Shown: one piece after another, positions 22,568-30,589 of the stretch
Layout: every line of letters starts with the position of its first letter
Position numbering within the stretch: position 1 is the stretch's first letter
Assembly: GCA_035536185.1 (NCBI GenBank)
Contig: DATLOM010000041.1
Span: 35,199-99,198 of the forward strand
Length of the DNA stretch: 64,000 nucleotides
Source: GCA-2861595 sp035536185
Lineage (GTDB): Bacteria; Actinomycetota; Acidimicrobiia; Acidimicrobiales; GCA-2861595
Direction: 5' to 3'
Program-made: the position numbers and the translations under genes
The notes under the pieces: generated by a model
What the model was told of the DNA's origin: nothing
Database searches by the model: none
Seen by the model: only the letters and a program-made list of their open reading frames with translations

Positions 22568-22687
22568 CTGCATGTCCCTGCGGCGACGCCGGAAGCGACC
22601 CATCCTGGTAGAATCTTCCCAGACTGGGAGCGAGATGGATCCATACGTGGAACCGCGCCGATCGCCTCGGCTGGGGCAGGTCGGACA

Positions 22688-23392
22688 GTGAGCGGGGAAC
22701 GGCCGCGGTCGACTCCACTCGTCCTCGTTGTCGAAGACGAAGAGGACGTACGGGCGCTCATCGTCCGGACGCTCGTGATCGACGGCTGCCGCGTCGCGGA
22801 GGCAGCGAGCGCGGCCGAGGCGCGTGCCCAACTCTCCAAAGATACGCCGGATGTCGTCGTGCTCGATCTCGGGCTTCCCGACAGCAGCGGCCTCGATCTG
22901 CTGCGCAAGCTCGTCAGCATCTCGGTGCCAGTTGTCGTGGTCACCGGGCGCGGGGGAGGGATCGATCGCGTGCACGGTCTCGAGCTCGGCGCGGCCGATT
23001 ACATGGTCAAGCCGTTCTTCACCCAGGAGCTCGTCATCCGGGTACGGCGTGCGGCCGACAGGGCACATTCGAGCAGCTCCCTGACGCTCCACGGCGGTGG
23101 CCTCGCCATAGACACCGACAGCCGGGAGGTCCTCGTCGAGGGGAGACCGGTAGCCCTCACCGACCGCGAGTTCGACCTCCTCGCGTACATGGCTTCGAGA
23201 CCCCGCACGGTCTTCTCCCGCGACGACCTCCTACGCGACGTCTGGCAGTCCTCGGCTGATTGGCAGAGCTCAGCCACGGTGACCGAACACATCCACCGGT
23301 TGCGCAGCAAGCTCGAAGCCGATCCGAGCCAACCGACCTTGATCGTGACCGTGGGGAAGTCGGGGTACCGGTTCGACCCGCGCCACGACTGA
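22688..23392 (+). CDS. OmpR/PhoB-family response regulator
   Basis: 234 aa from GTG 22688. Receiver domain 10-125 with LVVEDEED, phospho-acceptor D60 in VVVLDLGLPDSSG, and DYMVKPF. The winged-helix output domain at about 140-232 has VALTDREFDLLAYMASRP and VTEHIHRLRSKLEADP. No histidine kinase is adjacent, so it is an orphan regulator here. The surface-protein cluster 120 bp upstream on the same strand is a plausible target. Confidence 0.93.
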   Translation: MSGERPRSTPLVLVVEDEEDVRALIVRTLVIDGCRVAEAASAAEARAQLSKDTPDVVVLDLGLPDSSGLDLLRKLVSISVPVVVVTGRGGGIDRVHGLELGAADYMVKPFFTQELVIRVRRAADRAHSSSSLTLHGGGLAIDTDSREVLVEGRPVALTDREFDLLAYMASRPRTVFSRDDLLRDVWQSSADWQSSATVTEHIHRLRSKLEADPSQPTLIVTVGKSGYRFDPRHD

Positions 23393-23431
23393 AGGCCGCG
23401 GCCAACTTTCCTGTCGGCCTAGGCCGGGAGA

Positions 23432-23638
23432 TCACCGCCAGTCGACACGAACGAACACGTGCCATCCGATCCATAGCCACCCGGCTTGCAACAGCACCCG
23501 GAGCGGCCAGCGACGAAGTACCGCAGCCAGCACCTCCTCGAAAGTGGCCAACCGCCGCGTGCGCCGGGCGACCAGCTCCAGGCCCAAGCCGATGACAACG
23601 ACGAGGACGTAGCCGGCAACCGTGACGAGCCGTGTCAT
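23432..23638 (-). CDS. Small membrane protein, DUF6186-like
   Basis: 68 aa with two hydrophobic segments: MTRLVTVAGYVLVVVIGLGL and LLQAGWLWIGWHVFV, separated by a basic loop. This matches the short actinobacterial DUF6186 proteins as I remember them. The function is unknown. The start overlaps the end of the next minus-strand gene by 4 bp (stop at 23635), so both are probably one transcript. Confidence 0.7.
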   Translation of the reverse strand: MTRLVTVAGYVLVVVIGLGLELVARRTRRLATFEEVLAAVLRRWPLRVLLQAGWLWIGWHVFVRVDWR

Positions 23639-24054
23639 CGGCGGGCCAGCTCCAGCATGGCCATGAGCCAGAGGATGAAAGCCGCGGCTCTGGCTGGATG
23701 GGAGTCGAGCAGCGCGTTGGTCAGGGAGCTGAGCGTGGGATGGTCAGCTCGGGGATGCTGCACGTACGCCAGCACTTCCCAGGCGACGGCGACGGCAGCC
23801 AGCGCGGCCCACGCTCCGGCCCCCGGCGCGGGTGGCGCCGCTCGTGCGGGGCCCCGTCTCGCCCGGCCGGCGAGGCTCACCCCTATGCCGGGCAGGAGGA
23901 CGACGGCCGTTGCCACGCCGGAGAACGGCGGAAGTGAGACGACCCACCAGGCATAGGCAAGAACGACCACCCATACTGCGCTCCGGCGGCCGAATCCGCG
24001 CCGGGCAGCCCACGCCTCCGGAGTACCGTTGGTCCCAGCGCGCCCATGGTCCAT
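23635..24054 (-). CDS. Small integral membrane protein, unknown function
   Basis: About 139 aa from ATG 24054, with three likely membrane helices (SAVWVVVLAYAWWVVSLPPF, an AAVAVAWEVLAYV segment and a C-terminal AFILWLMAMLELA). The Ala/Pro/Arg-rich loop between them is not informative. The start is uncertain: the ATG lies inside the first codons of the divergent DUF2784 gene, and the longer frame reads through that gene in antisense. It is translationally linked to the DUF6186-like gene. Confidence 0.6.
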   Translation of the reverse strand: MDHGRAGTNGTPEAWAARRGFGRRSAVWVVVLAYAWWVVSLPPFSGVATAVVLLPGIGVSLAGRARRGPARAAPPAPGAGAWAALAAVAVAWEVLAYVQHPRADHPTLSSLTNALLDSHPARAAAFILWLMAMLELARR

Positions 24055-24483
24055 CGATTTCTTGCCGACGTCGTCATGTTCGTGCACTTGGCCTTCATCC
24101 TGTTCGTCGCCGCGGGCGCGCTGCTGACATGGGCTTGGCCCAGAATGGCATGGGCCCACCTCCCGGCGCTGGCGTGGGGCGTCGGGACAGTGACCATCGG
24201 CTTCCCGTGCCCGCTGACCAGCCTCGAGAAGGCGCTCGAGCGCCGGGGCAGTGGCAATTCCTACGACGGCGGCTTCGTCGACCATTACCTGGAGGACGTG
24301 ATCTTTCCGGGGGAGTACAACTCAGCCCTTCGTGCGCTCGCCGCCGTAGTCATTGTCTTCGGCTACTCCGGGCTCCTGCGCCGTGGGCGCCAGCCTGCAC
24401 TAAGTGCGCAAAGACGCCATTGTCGCCCTCACCGGGCCTTGGTAAAGTTGTCCCAGACATCAGCGGCCGATGTTCCCGGTTGA
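24046..24483 (+). CDS. DUF2784 family membrane protein
   Basis: 145 aa. Three to four hydrophobic segments; the family signature PLTSLEKALERRGSG and YDGGFVDHYLEDVIFP is clear, with FVHLAFILFV near the N-terminus. The function of DUF2784 is unknown. The C-terminal 35 residues are not typical of the family and may be poorly conserved. The start overlaps the opposite-strand gene by 9 bp. Confidence 0.82.
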   Translation: MVHRFLADVVMFVHLAFILFVAAGALLTWAWPRMAWAHLPALAWGVGTVTIGFPCPLTSLEKALERRGSGNSYDGGFVDHYLEDVIFPGEYNSALRALAAVVIVFGYSGLLRRGRQPALSAQRRHCRPHRALVKLSQTSAADVPG

Positions 24484-24541
24484 GTAGCCAGCCTCGTGAA
24501 GGATCATTGATCGGCGGTCTTTCGGAGGTTGAGCCATCTCT

Positions 24542-24901
24542 GTGCAGGAGCATTCATTCCGCCGCCAGGAAGTAAGGGGCTTCAGCGACTTCTCCCTCAC
24601 CTTCGCTCGCGACAGCGAGGCCGTCGTCGTGGGCGTGGTCGGTGAGCTCGACTGCGCCTCCGGTCCGACGCTGGAGGACCGTCTGGGGGACCTGATCGAG
24701 AATCAGGGGAACCGGACCGTTGTGATCGACCTGACCAACATGACCTTCGTCGACTCCAGCGGCCTTTCAGTGCTCGTCGGCGCCTACCGTCGCCTGCGAG
24801 AACGTGGCGGAGATCTCTCGCTGCGATGCCCCTCACGCTCCACGCGAAAGGTATTTCAGATCACCGGCCTGGACCGGGTGCTGCCCATCGACGAGCGCTA
24901 G
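24542..24901 (+). CDS. STAS-domain anti-sigma factor antagonist
   Basis: 119 aa from GTG 24542. STAS fold with VVGVVGELDCASGPTLEDRL (quoted in part), then VVIDLTNMTFVDSSGLSVLV, in which the Ser of DSSG is the usual phosphorylation site for an RsbW/SpoIIAB-type kinase. It would bind an anti-sigma factor and free a stress sigma factor. No anti-sigma factor is adjacent. The position just before ferritin-like and Hsp20 genes fits a stress role, which is inference. Confidence 0.9.
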   Translation: MQEHSFRRQEVRGFSDFSLTFARDSEAVVVGVVGELDCASGPTLEDRLGDLIENQGNRTVVIDLTNMTFVDSSGLSVLVGAYRRLRERGGDLSLRCPSRSTRKVFQITGLDRVLPIDER

Positions 24902-25237
24902 CGACTCTCGGGTCGCAAGCAAAGCTTGCTCCCCGATCAGCAAGGTGCTTCGGGCGACCGGCGAAGCCGGCTCGCCCTCCACCGTTCCTCTTTGAGGCAT
25001 CCGAAACTTGCGTCCGGAGTACACAACTTTCGGGCAGCCCCTGAGATTCCCGCATGGGGCGGTCGTGGGCGAAGGTGATACCCGCCACTGGTTCGGCAAA
25101 TCCGGGACAAGTGGTCATGGTCGAATGTGGTGGACGAGGTCGAGGGGCCCAACACTGGCGATGCGGCGACGTTGAACAGCGCGAGGTGTGGGAGCCCAGG
25201 ACATGGGGTAGCGCCAGTCAGGACGAAAGGAGGCAGC
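24902..25237. other. 336-bp gap without a gene
   Basis: Holds a 6-bp hairpin at 24915-24929 (GCAAGC-AAA-GCTTGC) and the larger hairpin listed at 24952-24977. The rest should contain the promoter of the ferritin-like gene. I see no coding signal. Confidence 0.6.
24952..24977 (+). terminator. Hairpin downstream of the STAS gene
   Basis: GGGCGA-CCGGC-GAA-GCCGG-(C)-TCGCCC forms an 11-bp stem with one bulge 50 bp after the STAS stop. It is followed by a pyrimidine-rich stretch (TCCACCGTTCCTCTTTG). Confidence 0.5.
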
Positions 25238-25654
25238 ATGGACCGCGACAAGCTTGTCGAGCTGCTGAACCAGGACCTTCAGACCGAGTTCCAGTCGATC
25301 GTGCAGTACGTGCAGCACACGGCCATCATCAAGGGGCCGGAGTTCATCAGCACCATCGAGGAGCTGCGGGCGCATCTCGGCCAGGAGCTGGAGCATGCGC
25401 TGATCCTGGCCGAGCAGGTTGACTTCCTCGGGGGGACTCCGACGGTTGAGGTGCCGGCGGTCCAGAGTGAATCGGATTCCAGGCGGGCGCTGGAGCTCGA
25501 CCTGGAGCTCGAGACCAACCAGTTGGAGCGTTACCGGGAGCGGGTCGAGCAGACGATCGCCATGGGTCTACCGGACGTGGCCGAGGCGCTGCGTCCCCTG
25601 CTTCAACAGACCCAGGACCACGTCCGGGACCTGCAGACGGCGCTGGGAACCTGA
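25238..25654 (+). CDS. Ferritin-like / bacterioferritin-type protein
   Basis: 138 aa from ATG 25238, preceded by AAAGGAGG. A four-helix bundle is suggested, with metal-ligand candidates E18, E50 and H53 (ELEHA), and the ELETNQLERYRE helix. The last helix reads TQDH where ExxH is usual, so the iron site may be altered. Likely an iron-storage or Dps-related stress protein in the cytoplasm. It lies convergent to two Hsp20 genes. Confidence 0.8.
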   Translation: MDRDKLVELLNQDLQTEFQSIVQYVQHTAIIKGPEFISTIEELRAHLGQELEHALILAEQVDFLGGTPTVEVPAVQSESDSRRALELDLELETNQLERYRERVEQTIAMGLPDVAEALRPLLQQTQDHVRDLQTALGT

Positions 25655-25680
25655 CTCGGGGGTGACAGGCTTCGTGCCGG

Positions 25681-26148
25681 TCACCTGATCTCGATGCGCC
25701 GCGGACGTTCACTGGCCGGCTTGGGAACCCGGATGGTGAGCACCCCTTCGTCGAGGTGGGCCTCCACGCCGTCCTCCTCCACCTCTCCGGGCAGAACCAC
25801 CTCGTAGTGGAACTGGCCCACGACCCGCTCCCGGCGCCGGAGGATGCCGACCCGCTCGCGCTCCTTGCGCTCTCCGGTGACGCTCAGCCTCCGGCCGGCG
25901 ATCTCGATGTCGACGTCGTCCCTCTTGAGGCCAGGCAGCTCCACCTCGATGGTGTAGGCGTCGCTGGTCTCCTCGATGTCTGCCAGCGGGGTGAAGCCCT
26001 CGCCCAGGAGGCTCGGGAGCTGGCTCCAGGAATCCAGGTAGTGGCCCAGCTGGCGGTTCAGGCGGTCCAGCTCGCCGATCGGGTCCTGCCGGGAGACCCC
26101 GGCCGCTTCCTTCCCATTGCTGCGTCGCACGGGCAGTGCCATGGTCAT
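25681..26148 (-). CDS. Hsp20 small heat-shock protein
   Basis: 155 aa from ATG 26148 with AAGGAGG 4 nt upstream. Alpha-crystallin domain at about 50-145: YTIEVELPGLKRDDVDIEI, GERKERERVG and the C-terminal VEAHLDEGVLTIRVPK. An ATP-independent holdase for unfolded proteins. It is the second of two Hsp20 genes in tandem (26259-26696 upstream), probably one stress operon. Confidence 0.95.
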   Translation of the reverse strand: MTMALPVRRSNGKEAAGVSRQDPIGELDRLNRQLGHYLDSWSQLPSLLGEGFTPLADIEETSDAYTIEVELPGLKRDDVDIEIAGRRLSVTGERKERERVGILRRRERVVGQFHYEVVLPGEVEEDGVEAHLDEGVLTIRVPKPASERPRRIEIR

Positions 26149-26258
26149 TCGCCCTCCTTGTAGTAGTCGTCTCCGATGTCTCGCGTGGGTGCCGCGGTCG
26201 CGGCCCGGCGCCGGCCGGTCGGGGTGGGCCGGCGCCGGGCCGCCGCTGACTCTGTTGA

Positions 26259-26696
26259 TCAGGCGGCGGCGGACTCGGTCTCGATGGCCTTGGAGCTGCC
26301 GCCCGAGGTGATCTGCACCTTGCGGGGCTTGGCCTGCTCGGCCACCGGGACGGTGAGGGTCAGCACGCCGTTTTCGTAGCTCGCTTCGATGTGGTCGGCA
26401 TCGAGGGCCTCACCGAGGAACAGCTGGCGGCTGAAGCTGCCCTGCGGCCGCTCCGAGGCCAGCACCTGGTACCCCTCACCCGGCTCCCACTGGCGCTGGG
26501 CGGAGACTGTCATCACGTTCTTCTCGACGGTGAGGTCGATGCTCGAGGCATCCACACCAGGCAGGTCGAAGTGCACGATGAACTGCTCGCCCTGGCGGTA
26601 GGCGTCCATGGGCATGATCGCCGGACGGGCGCCGCCGCCGAGCACCTGCTGGGTGAGGCGGTCGAGCTCACGGAACGGATCGGATCGCATCAGCAT
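26259..26696 (-). CDS. Hsp20 small heat-shock protein
   Basis: 145 aa. Alpha-crystallin domain at about 30-130: FIVHFDLPGVDASSIDLTV, GSFSRQLFLGEALDADHIEA and YENGVLTLTVPV. N-terminal MLMRSDPFRELDRL is typical of actinobacterial HspX/Hsp18-type proteins. AGGAGG lies 9 nt upstream of the start. It precedes the other Hsp20 gene by 110 bp on the same strand. Confidence 0.95.
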   Translation of the reverse strand: MLMRSDPFRELDRLTQQVLGGGARPAIMPMDAYRQGEQFIVHFDLPGVDASSIDLTVEKNVMTVSAQRQWEPGEGYQVLASERPQGSFSRQLFLGEALDADHIEASYENGVLTLTVPVAEQAKPRKVQITSGGSSKAIETESAAA

Positions 26697-26859
26697 CAGG
26701 TACCACCTCCTGTTGTGTCGATGTTGATCTGGTCCCCGGAGTGTTCCGGATTCGGCAAAGTTGACGACTCGCCCCGCCGGTTTATTCCCAGTTTCGGGGA
26801 GAAATTTGCCCGGGCCGCGAGATCACTCGCCACTCGTGGGGTGATGTGGCGAGCGTCGG

Positions 26860-27657
26860 TCAGAAGAGGCCACGGAACCGGCTCCAGGCGCGGCGGGGGG
26901 CGTCGACGAGCTCGCTCGCCCGGCGGACCACGACATTGCTGTCGCCCGTGGCGAGGAACCAGAGCTGGTCCAGCGTGTGGGGACCGATGGCGACCAGGTC
27001 GGCGAACGGCAGCTCGTCGCCGGACCTCCTGGCGAACGCCGCGGTCAGGGCCGAGGTTCGGCCGACACCTCCGCCACAGTGCACGTAGACGGGGCCCGGC
27101 GCGCCTTCGACCAGCCTGGCAAACCTTGCCACCTGGTTCGTCGACGGTACGTGGCCGTCCGCGATGGGAAGCCACACGTAGGCGACGCCGAGCGACTCGA
27201 GGAGCTTCGGGTCGTCCTTCCTGGGGTCGTCCGCGGCCCCGGTGCGGAGGTCGACGACGAGCCGCACGCCCCGCTCCGCCAGCACCCGGTAAGCCTCGGC
27301 CTCCGGCTGGCCGCCCGCCCACAACCGATCGTCGACCATGCGAAAGTTCGGTACGTCGTCCATGGGGCTCCGCGGGTCGTCGCCGGCGACTCGGGCGGCG
27401 AGAACGCCGGCCAACACCAGCGCCTGGACCACCATGACGAGTACGACGTAGGCGACGGCAACCCGAACACCCCACCGACGCCACCGCGGTCGCTGGCCGC
27501 GGCTCTCCGCCGCCGCCTCTGACCGAACTGGTTCGGGGAGCGGGCTCGACGACCTAGGAGGGCTCGCCTCTTCGCACGACCGGCGGGGACGGGCCAGGGC
27601 GCGGAACGACCGGCTCTGGCGGGTGGGCTCGGCCTCTAGTCGTGGTTGCCCTCTCAA
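26860..27657 (-). CDS. Membrane-anchored dual-specificity / tyrosine phosphatase
   Basis: 265 aa if started at TTG 27657; no better upstream codon is seen. An N-terminal basic stretch is followed by a transmembrane segment at about 65-90 (VAVAYVVLVMVVQALVLAGV). The catalytic loop is HCGGGVGRTS with C194 and R200, preceded by DLRTGAADDPRKDD, where D may be the general acid. Topology would place the catalytic domain outside the membrane unless the helix is inverted. It resembles actinobacterial DSP-fold phosphatases of unknown substrate. Confidence 0.8.
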   Translation of the reverse strand: MRGQPRLEAEPTRQSRSFRALARPRRSCEEASPPRSSSPLPEPVRSEAAAESRGQRPRWRRWGVRVAVAYVVLVMVVQALVLAGVLAARVAGDDPRSPMDDVPNFRMVDDRLWAGGQPEAEAYRVLAERGVRLVVDLRTGAADDPRKDDPKLLESLGVAYVWLPIADGHVPSTNQVARFARLVEGAPGPVYVHCGGGVGRTSALTAAFARRSGDELPFADLVAIGPHTLDQLWFLATGDSNVVVRRASELVDAPRRAWSRFRGLF

Positions 27658-27828
27658 CAGGACCAGTATCTATCCCGTTGCCGGAACGACATACCGCGTT
27701 GATGGCCAGCAGAGGCTGCCCTGCCGTGGCCATCGGAAGTGTCCCAGGTTGCGTTGAGCATCGGTGCGGCGATCGAGGATCTCATAGCATTGGGTGCGCG
27801 AGGAACAACGGGCACTGTCGATGACGGC

Positions 27829-28383
27829 TCAGGTGTTGGCGCGGGCCATTGCCCGGAGCCGGGCGACCCGAGGGTGCATGGTCGGGCCGCGGAGGGCGAT
27901 GACCTGGCGTTCGACGTAGTCGAGGTCGATTGACGTTCCGGCGACGAACAACTGGCGGATGTCGACCCAGTCCTTGTCACGGTTGAACGACAGCTTGAAC
28001 ACGACGAGGTCCTCGGCGCTGAGAAAGGGCAGCCGTCGGGGCGGCGAGCCGAACGGGAAGCGACGGACCCGACGGGCAACCTCGGCGTAGTGCTCATCAA
28101 CGGAGAAGAACAGGTCGGCGACTTCCCCGTGGTGACCGAGTAGGCGCATGCCTGCGACGGGCGCTCGCGTCGTGTCGTCCGGATCGGGGCGAAGGCCGAG
28201 CGGGCTGAGGTTCTCGATGACCGCCGGAGCGTCGTCCAAGGGAACGAACAAGTTCACATCGACGTCGATGGTGCCGCGCGGCTCGGCGTAGTAGTTCAGC
28301 GCGAGGGCGCCACCGAACGCATGGGGAACCCTGCGGCCGGCGAAGTGGTCGTGGAGAGCGACGACGAGGCCGGCGACGCTCAC
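27829..28383 (-). CDS. Nucleotidyltransferase-fold toxin candidate
   Basis: 184 aa from GTG 28383, overlapping the stop of the XRE gene (GTGA). The nucleotidyltransferase core is seen as FGGALALNYYAEPRGTIDVDV (quoted in part): a GG motif followed by DVD, with a later DLFFS and EDLVVFKLSFNRDKDWVDI. This matches the AbiEii/DUF6036-like transferases that act as toxins in type IV-style pairs. The coupling to an XRE gene supports that reading. The substrate is unknown. Confidence 0.72.
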   Translation of the reverse strand: MSVAGLVVALHDHFAGRRVPHAFGGALALNYYAEPRGTIDVDVNLFVPLDDAPAVIENLSPLGLRPDPDDTTRAPVAGMRLLGHHGEVADLFFSVDEHYAEVARRVRRFPFGSPPRRLPFLSAEDLVVFKLSFNRDKDWVDIRQLFVAGTSIDLDYVERQVIALRGPTMHPRVARLRAMARANT

Positions 28384-28748
28384 CGCTGGCGGGTTGTGTC
28401 CGCGAGTTCGAGGACAGCATTGATGGCTCTCACACGATGGGCCATGGGGGTGTGAGCGGTGATGGTCGGCGCCTCGTCGCTGGGGTCGCCGGGCTCGGCG
28501 GCGGGCAGGTCGTCGTCGGGGAACCACCCCGCCGCCGGCAGCGGGCAGTACAGGACCCGGGTGCCGTCGGCGGCCGCCAACTGGTAGCCGCAGGCGACGA
28601 GCAGCTTGTTCAGCGTGTTCGCGTTTGGAATTCGCCGGTTGCGCTCATAGGCGGACAGGTTCGGCTGGGAGATACCGACGGTGCGGGCGAGCTGGTCCTG
28701 GGTGAGGCCCTTCGACTCGCGCACCGCGCGGATGAACGTTCCGTACAT
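28380..28748 (-). CDS. XRE-family antitoxin/regulator
   Basis: 122 aa from ATG 28748 (MYGTFIRAVRESKGLTQDQL, quoted in part); a longer frame upstream is not protein-like. The HTH is at about 10-55 (LARTVGISQPNLSAYERNRR). The C-terminal part contains LPDDD-type acidic sequence and probably contacts the partner. It is the first gene of the pair with the nucleotidyltransferase and likely represses it. Confidence 0.8.
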   Translation of the reverse strand: MYGTFIRAVRESKGLTQDQLARTVGISQPNLSAYERNRRIPNANTLNKLLVACGYQLAAADGTRVLYCPLPAAGWFPDDDLPAAEPGDPSDEAPTITAHTPMAHRVRAINAVLELADTTRQR

Positions 28749-28824
28749 GACCTTGACCCTAGCATATGCAACTCGATATGGAGGTTGAGAATATCCCTGG
28801 GCGCTTGCGGTAGGGAGCAGCCGA

Positions 28825-29220
28825 TTACTCGCACCCCACGCCATCGTTGTCCCGATCGAGGTGTGGGGCATAGCCAGGATCTCCACGACGAACAGGTGCC
28901 GCGCCGGCGTTGCGCGCTTCCGTGCAGTTGGCGTAGTACGTGGTGGGGGCCTCAGCCGGTGGAGGGCTTGTCTGGGGCGGCAGGGTGGCCCTGGTGGTGA
29001 CCGGTGCCCTGGTGATCACCACCGCTGCTGTGGTCGGCGGTGCGGTGGCGGCGGGCAGCGTTGTCGCCACAGTGGTTGGTACCGTAGGCAGCGGCGACTC
29101 TTCGGTCAGCTCTTGAGTGGTGGTGGTCTCCTCGGGGATCTCGACGGTGGTGGTTTCGTCACCGCAGGCGGCGAGGAGGAGGGCTGAGGCGACCAGGACG
29201 GTGGATGAGCGAAGAGCCAT
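28825..29220 (-). CDS. Lipoprotein with excalibur calcium-binding domain
   Basis: 131 aa from ATG 29220; GTG 29226 is possible. Lipobox LLLAAC near residue 20 gives a lipid-anchored extracellular protein. A Thr/Pro-rich linker follows. The C-terminal excalibur domain has YYANCTEARNAGAAPVRRGD and DRDNDGVGCE, whose DxDxDGxxCE is the calcium loop. The role at the cell surface is unknown. Confidence 0.9.
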   Translation of the reverse strand: MALRSSTVLVASALLLAACGDETTTVEIPEETTTTQELTEESPLPTVPTTVATTLPAATAPPTTAAVVITRAPVTTRATLPPQTSPPPAEAPTTYYANCTEARNAGAAPVRRGDPGYAPHLDRDNDGVGCE

Positions 29221-29437
29221 TCCCACTCATTGCCGCTGAGCCCGGTGGCGTTACGAGTCACCGCCTGCCCTCGACCGGCGGCTAACGCCAGCCCCTCCGT
29301 CAGATGGCGACGCCGTAAGGAGGTCACATCGAGGTGGAACTCGAGACCGAGAACGCTCGCCAGCCGGACAACCACGTCCGATACCCACTCCCTTGATCGA
29401 GCCGTCACCCCCGCCGCGGGGGATGTAACTTCGTGGT

Positions 29438-29623
29438 GTGGCTGGCGATGCCCCTGACCTTCGGAACGATCCGGTCATCGTGGTGACCAACCCCGACGAG
29501 GACAGCTCGCCGAACGCGTTCCGCGCGTTCATCGACGAGGTGCTCGCTAGTCCCGAACCCGAACTCGACAGCATCGGCGCCGCCGAAGCGATCCGCGAAC
29601 TGCGCGTCGACGCCGACGCGTGA
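29438..29623 (+). CDS. VapB-type antitoxin candidate
   Basis: 61 aa from GTG 29438. Small and acidic, with FRAFIDEVLASPEPE and AAEAIRELRVDADA. The gene overlaps the PIN-domain toxin by 4 bp (GTGA), the usual antitoxin-toxin layout. No DNA-binding motif is obvious, so the call depends on the neighbour. Confidence 0.65.
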   Translation: MAGDAPDLRNDPVIVVTNPDEDSSPNAFRAFIDEVLASPEPELDSIGAAEAIRELRVDADA

Positions 29624-30033
29624 GCGCCGTCGTCATCGACGCCTCCGCCGGCGCCGAGATCGTCGCGGACACCCGCCGGGGTCGCGCCCTGGCTCGGCTC
29701 GTGCCTGCCGGCGCCGAGGGCTGGGTTCCCGAACACTTCTACGCCGAGGTGCTCGGCGTGCTCCGCCGCAGGTTCCTCATCGAGAAGGCCGTCACTGAAG
29801 AGCAGGCCACCGCCGCTGTGGCCCGACTCGGGCGCTGGCCACTCCACCACGCCTCCATCGCGCCGCTACTAGACGCCGCCTGGGCCTACCGCCACAACAT
29901 GACCGTCGCTGACGCCCTCTACGTTGCGCTTGCCGAGCACCTCGGCACCGACTTCCTCACCGACGACCACAAACTTGACGGACCCACCTTCCCCCGCTAC
30001 CTCAACGCGCTCCGCCTGCCGGCCCGGCCCTGA
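29620..30033 (+). CDS. PIN-domain toxin, VapC family
   Basis: 137 aa from GTG 29620. The PIN acidic residues are visible: VIDASA near the start, EHFYAEV, TVADALYVALA and FLTDDHKL. VapC toxins cut specific tRNAs or rRNA in a metal-dependent way. It is coupled to the upstream antitoxin and is the last recognisable chromosomal-type gene before the mobile region. Confidence 0.88.
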   Translation: MSAVVIDASAGAEIVADTRRGRALARLVPAGAEGWVPEHFYAEVLGVLRRRFLIEKAVTEEQATAAVARLGRWPLHHASIAPLLDAAWAYRHNMTVADALYVALAEHLGTDFLTDDHKLDGPTFPRYLNALRLPARP

Positions 30034-30236
30034 CTTCGGTCCGAGCGCCACAGCTCAGCGCACCACTAGAGCCACAGATCCCCTGGGCGCCGCCGTGGGC
30101 GGCCTCGCCGGCCGCCGTAGAGGCTTCCGTGCCAACGCTGCCGGCTTCATACCGAGCTGCGCTCACTACGCCGGGCGTCGGTTTCGTCAGCCCAAGAATT
30201 GTCGAGAGCCCGACTTCGATGCCGGGTGCACCACGG

Positions 30237-30271
30237 CTGCACCACAAGAAACGAGCGCTCTTGTGGTGCAG
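30237..30271. repeat. 13-bp perfect inverted repeat
   Basis: CTGCACCACAAGA at 30237-30249 pairs with 30259-30271 around a 9-nt loop. It is followed within 15 bp by another hairpin. Confidence 0.8.
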
Positions 30272-30285
30272 ATGTGGTGCAGATG

Positions 30286-30316
30286 TTGCAGAGCGAGAAC
30301 CATTCTCGCTCTGCAA
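30286..30316. repeat. 14-bp perfect inverted repeat
   Basis: TTGCAGAGCGAGAA at 30286-30299 pairs with 30303-30316 around a CCA loop. There is no U-tract on either side, so a simple terminator is not proven. Confidence 0.8.
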
Positions 30317-30589
30317 CCCTGTCACCTGGGGTTTGGGTGGAGGTAGCGCAGGCTCTTTCGAACCTGACCCACCCGGCAGCGGAAATGCTGGAACGCTGGC
30401 AGAGGCTCGAACCGCTAAGGGATCAGTCGCGGTGACCCGACGAGTGGGAACTTCCGAGAGGTCAACACGGTCCTGAGCACCATCGAAAACTGTACCCCGG
30501 GTGGGGAGCCAGGAGAGCAGCTTGGCGATGCCGCCTGTGCATCAGCGTCCCACCAGAAGGGGCGGCCTGTGCCACTGCGGCAGATGCAA

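Larger units (their letters stand above)
30034..30589. other. 556-bp gap with two strong hairpins at the edge of the mobile region
   Basis: No convincing gene; the open frames here overlap each other on both strands and none has a ribosome site. It holds the hairpins at 30237-30271 and 30286-30316 and repeats of GTGGTGCAGATG. It separates vapBC from the leftward secreted-protein operon and may contain the left junction of the mobile DNA. Confidence 0.5.

Noticed and set aside
30129..30476. Plus-strand frame across the two hairpins
   Set aside because: Overlapping frames on both strands, no start support, and the sequence is dominated by inverted repeats.
30034..30589. tRNA gene as the integration site of the mobile region
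   Set aside because: No cloverleaf or GTTCGAAT-type T-loop arrangement could be assembled here or elsewhere in the window.
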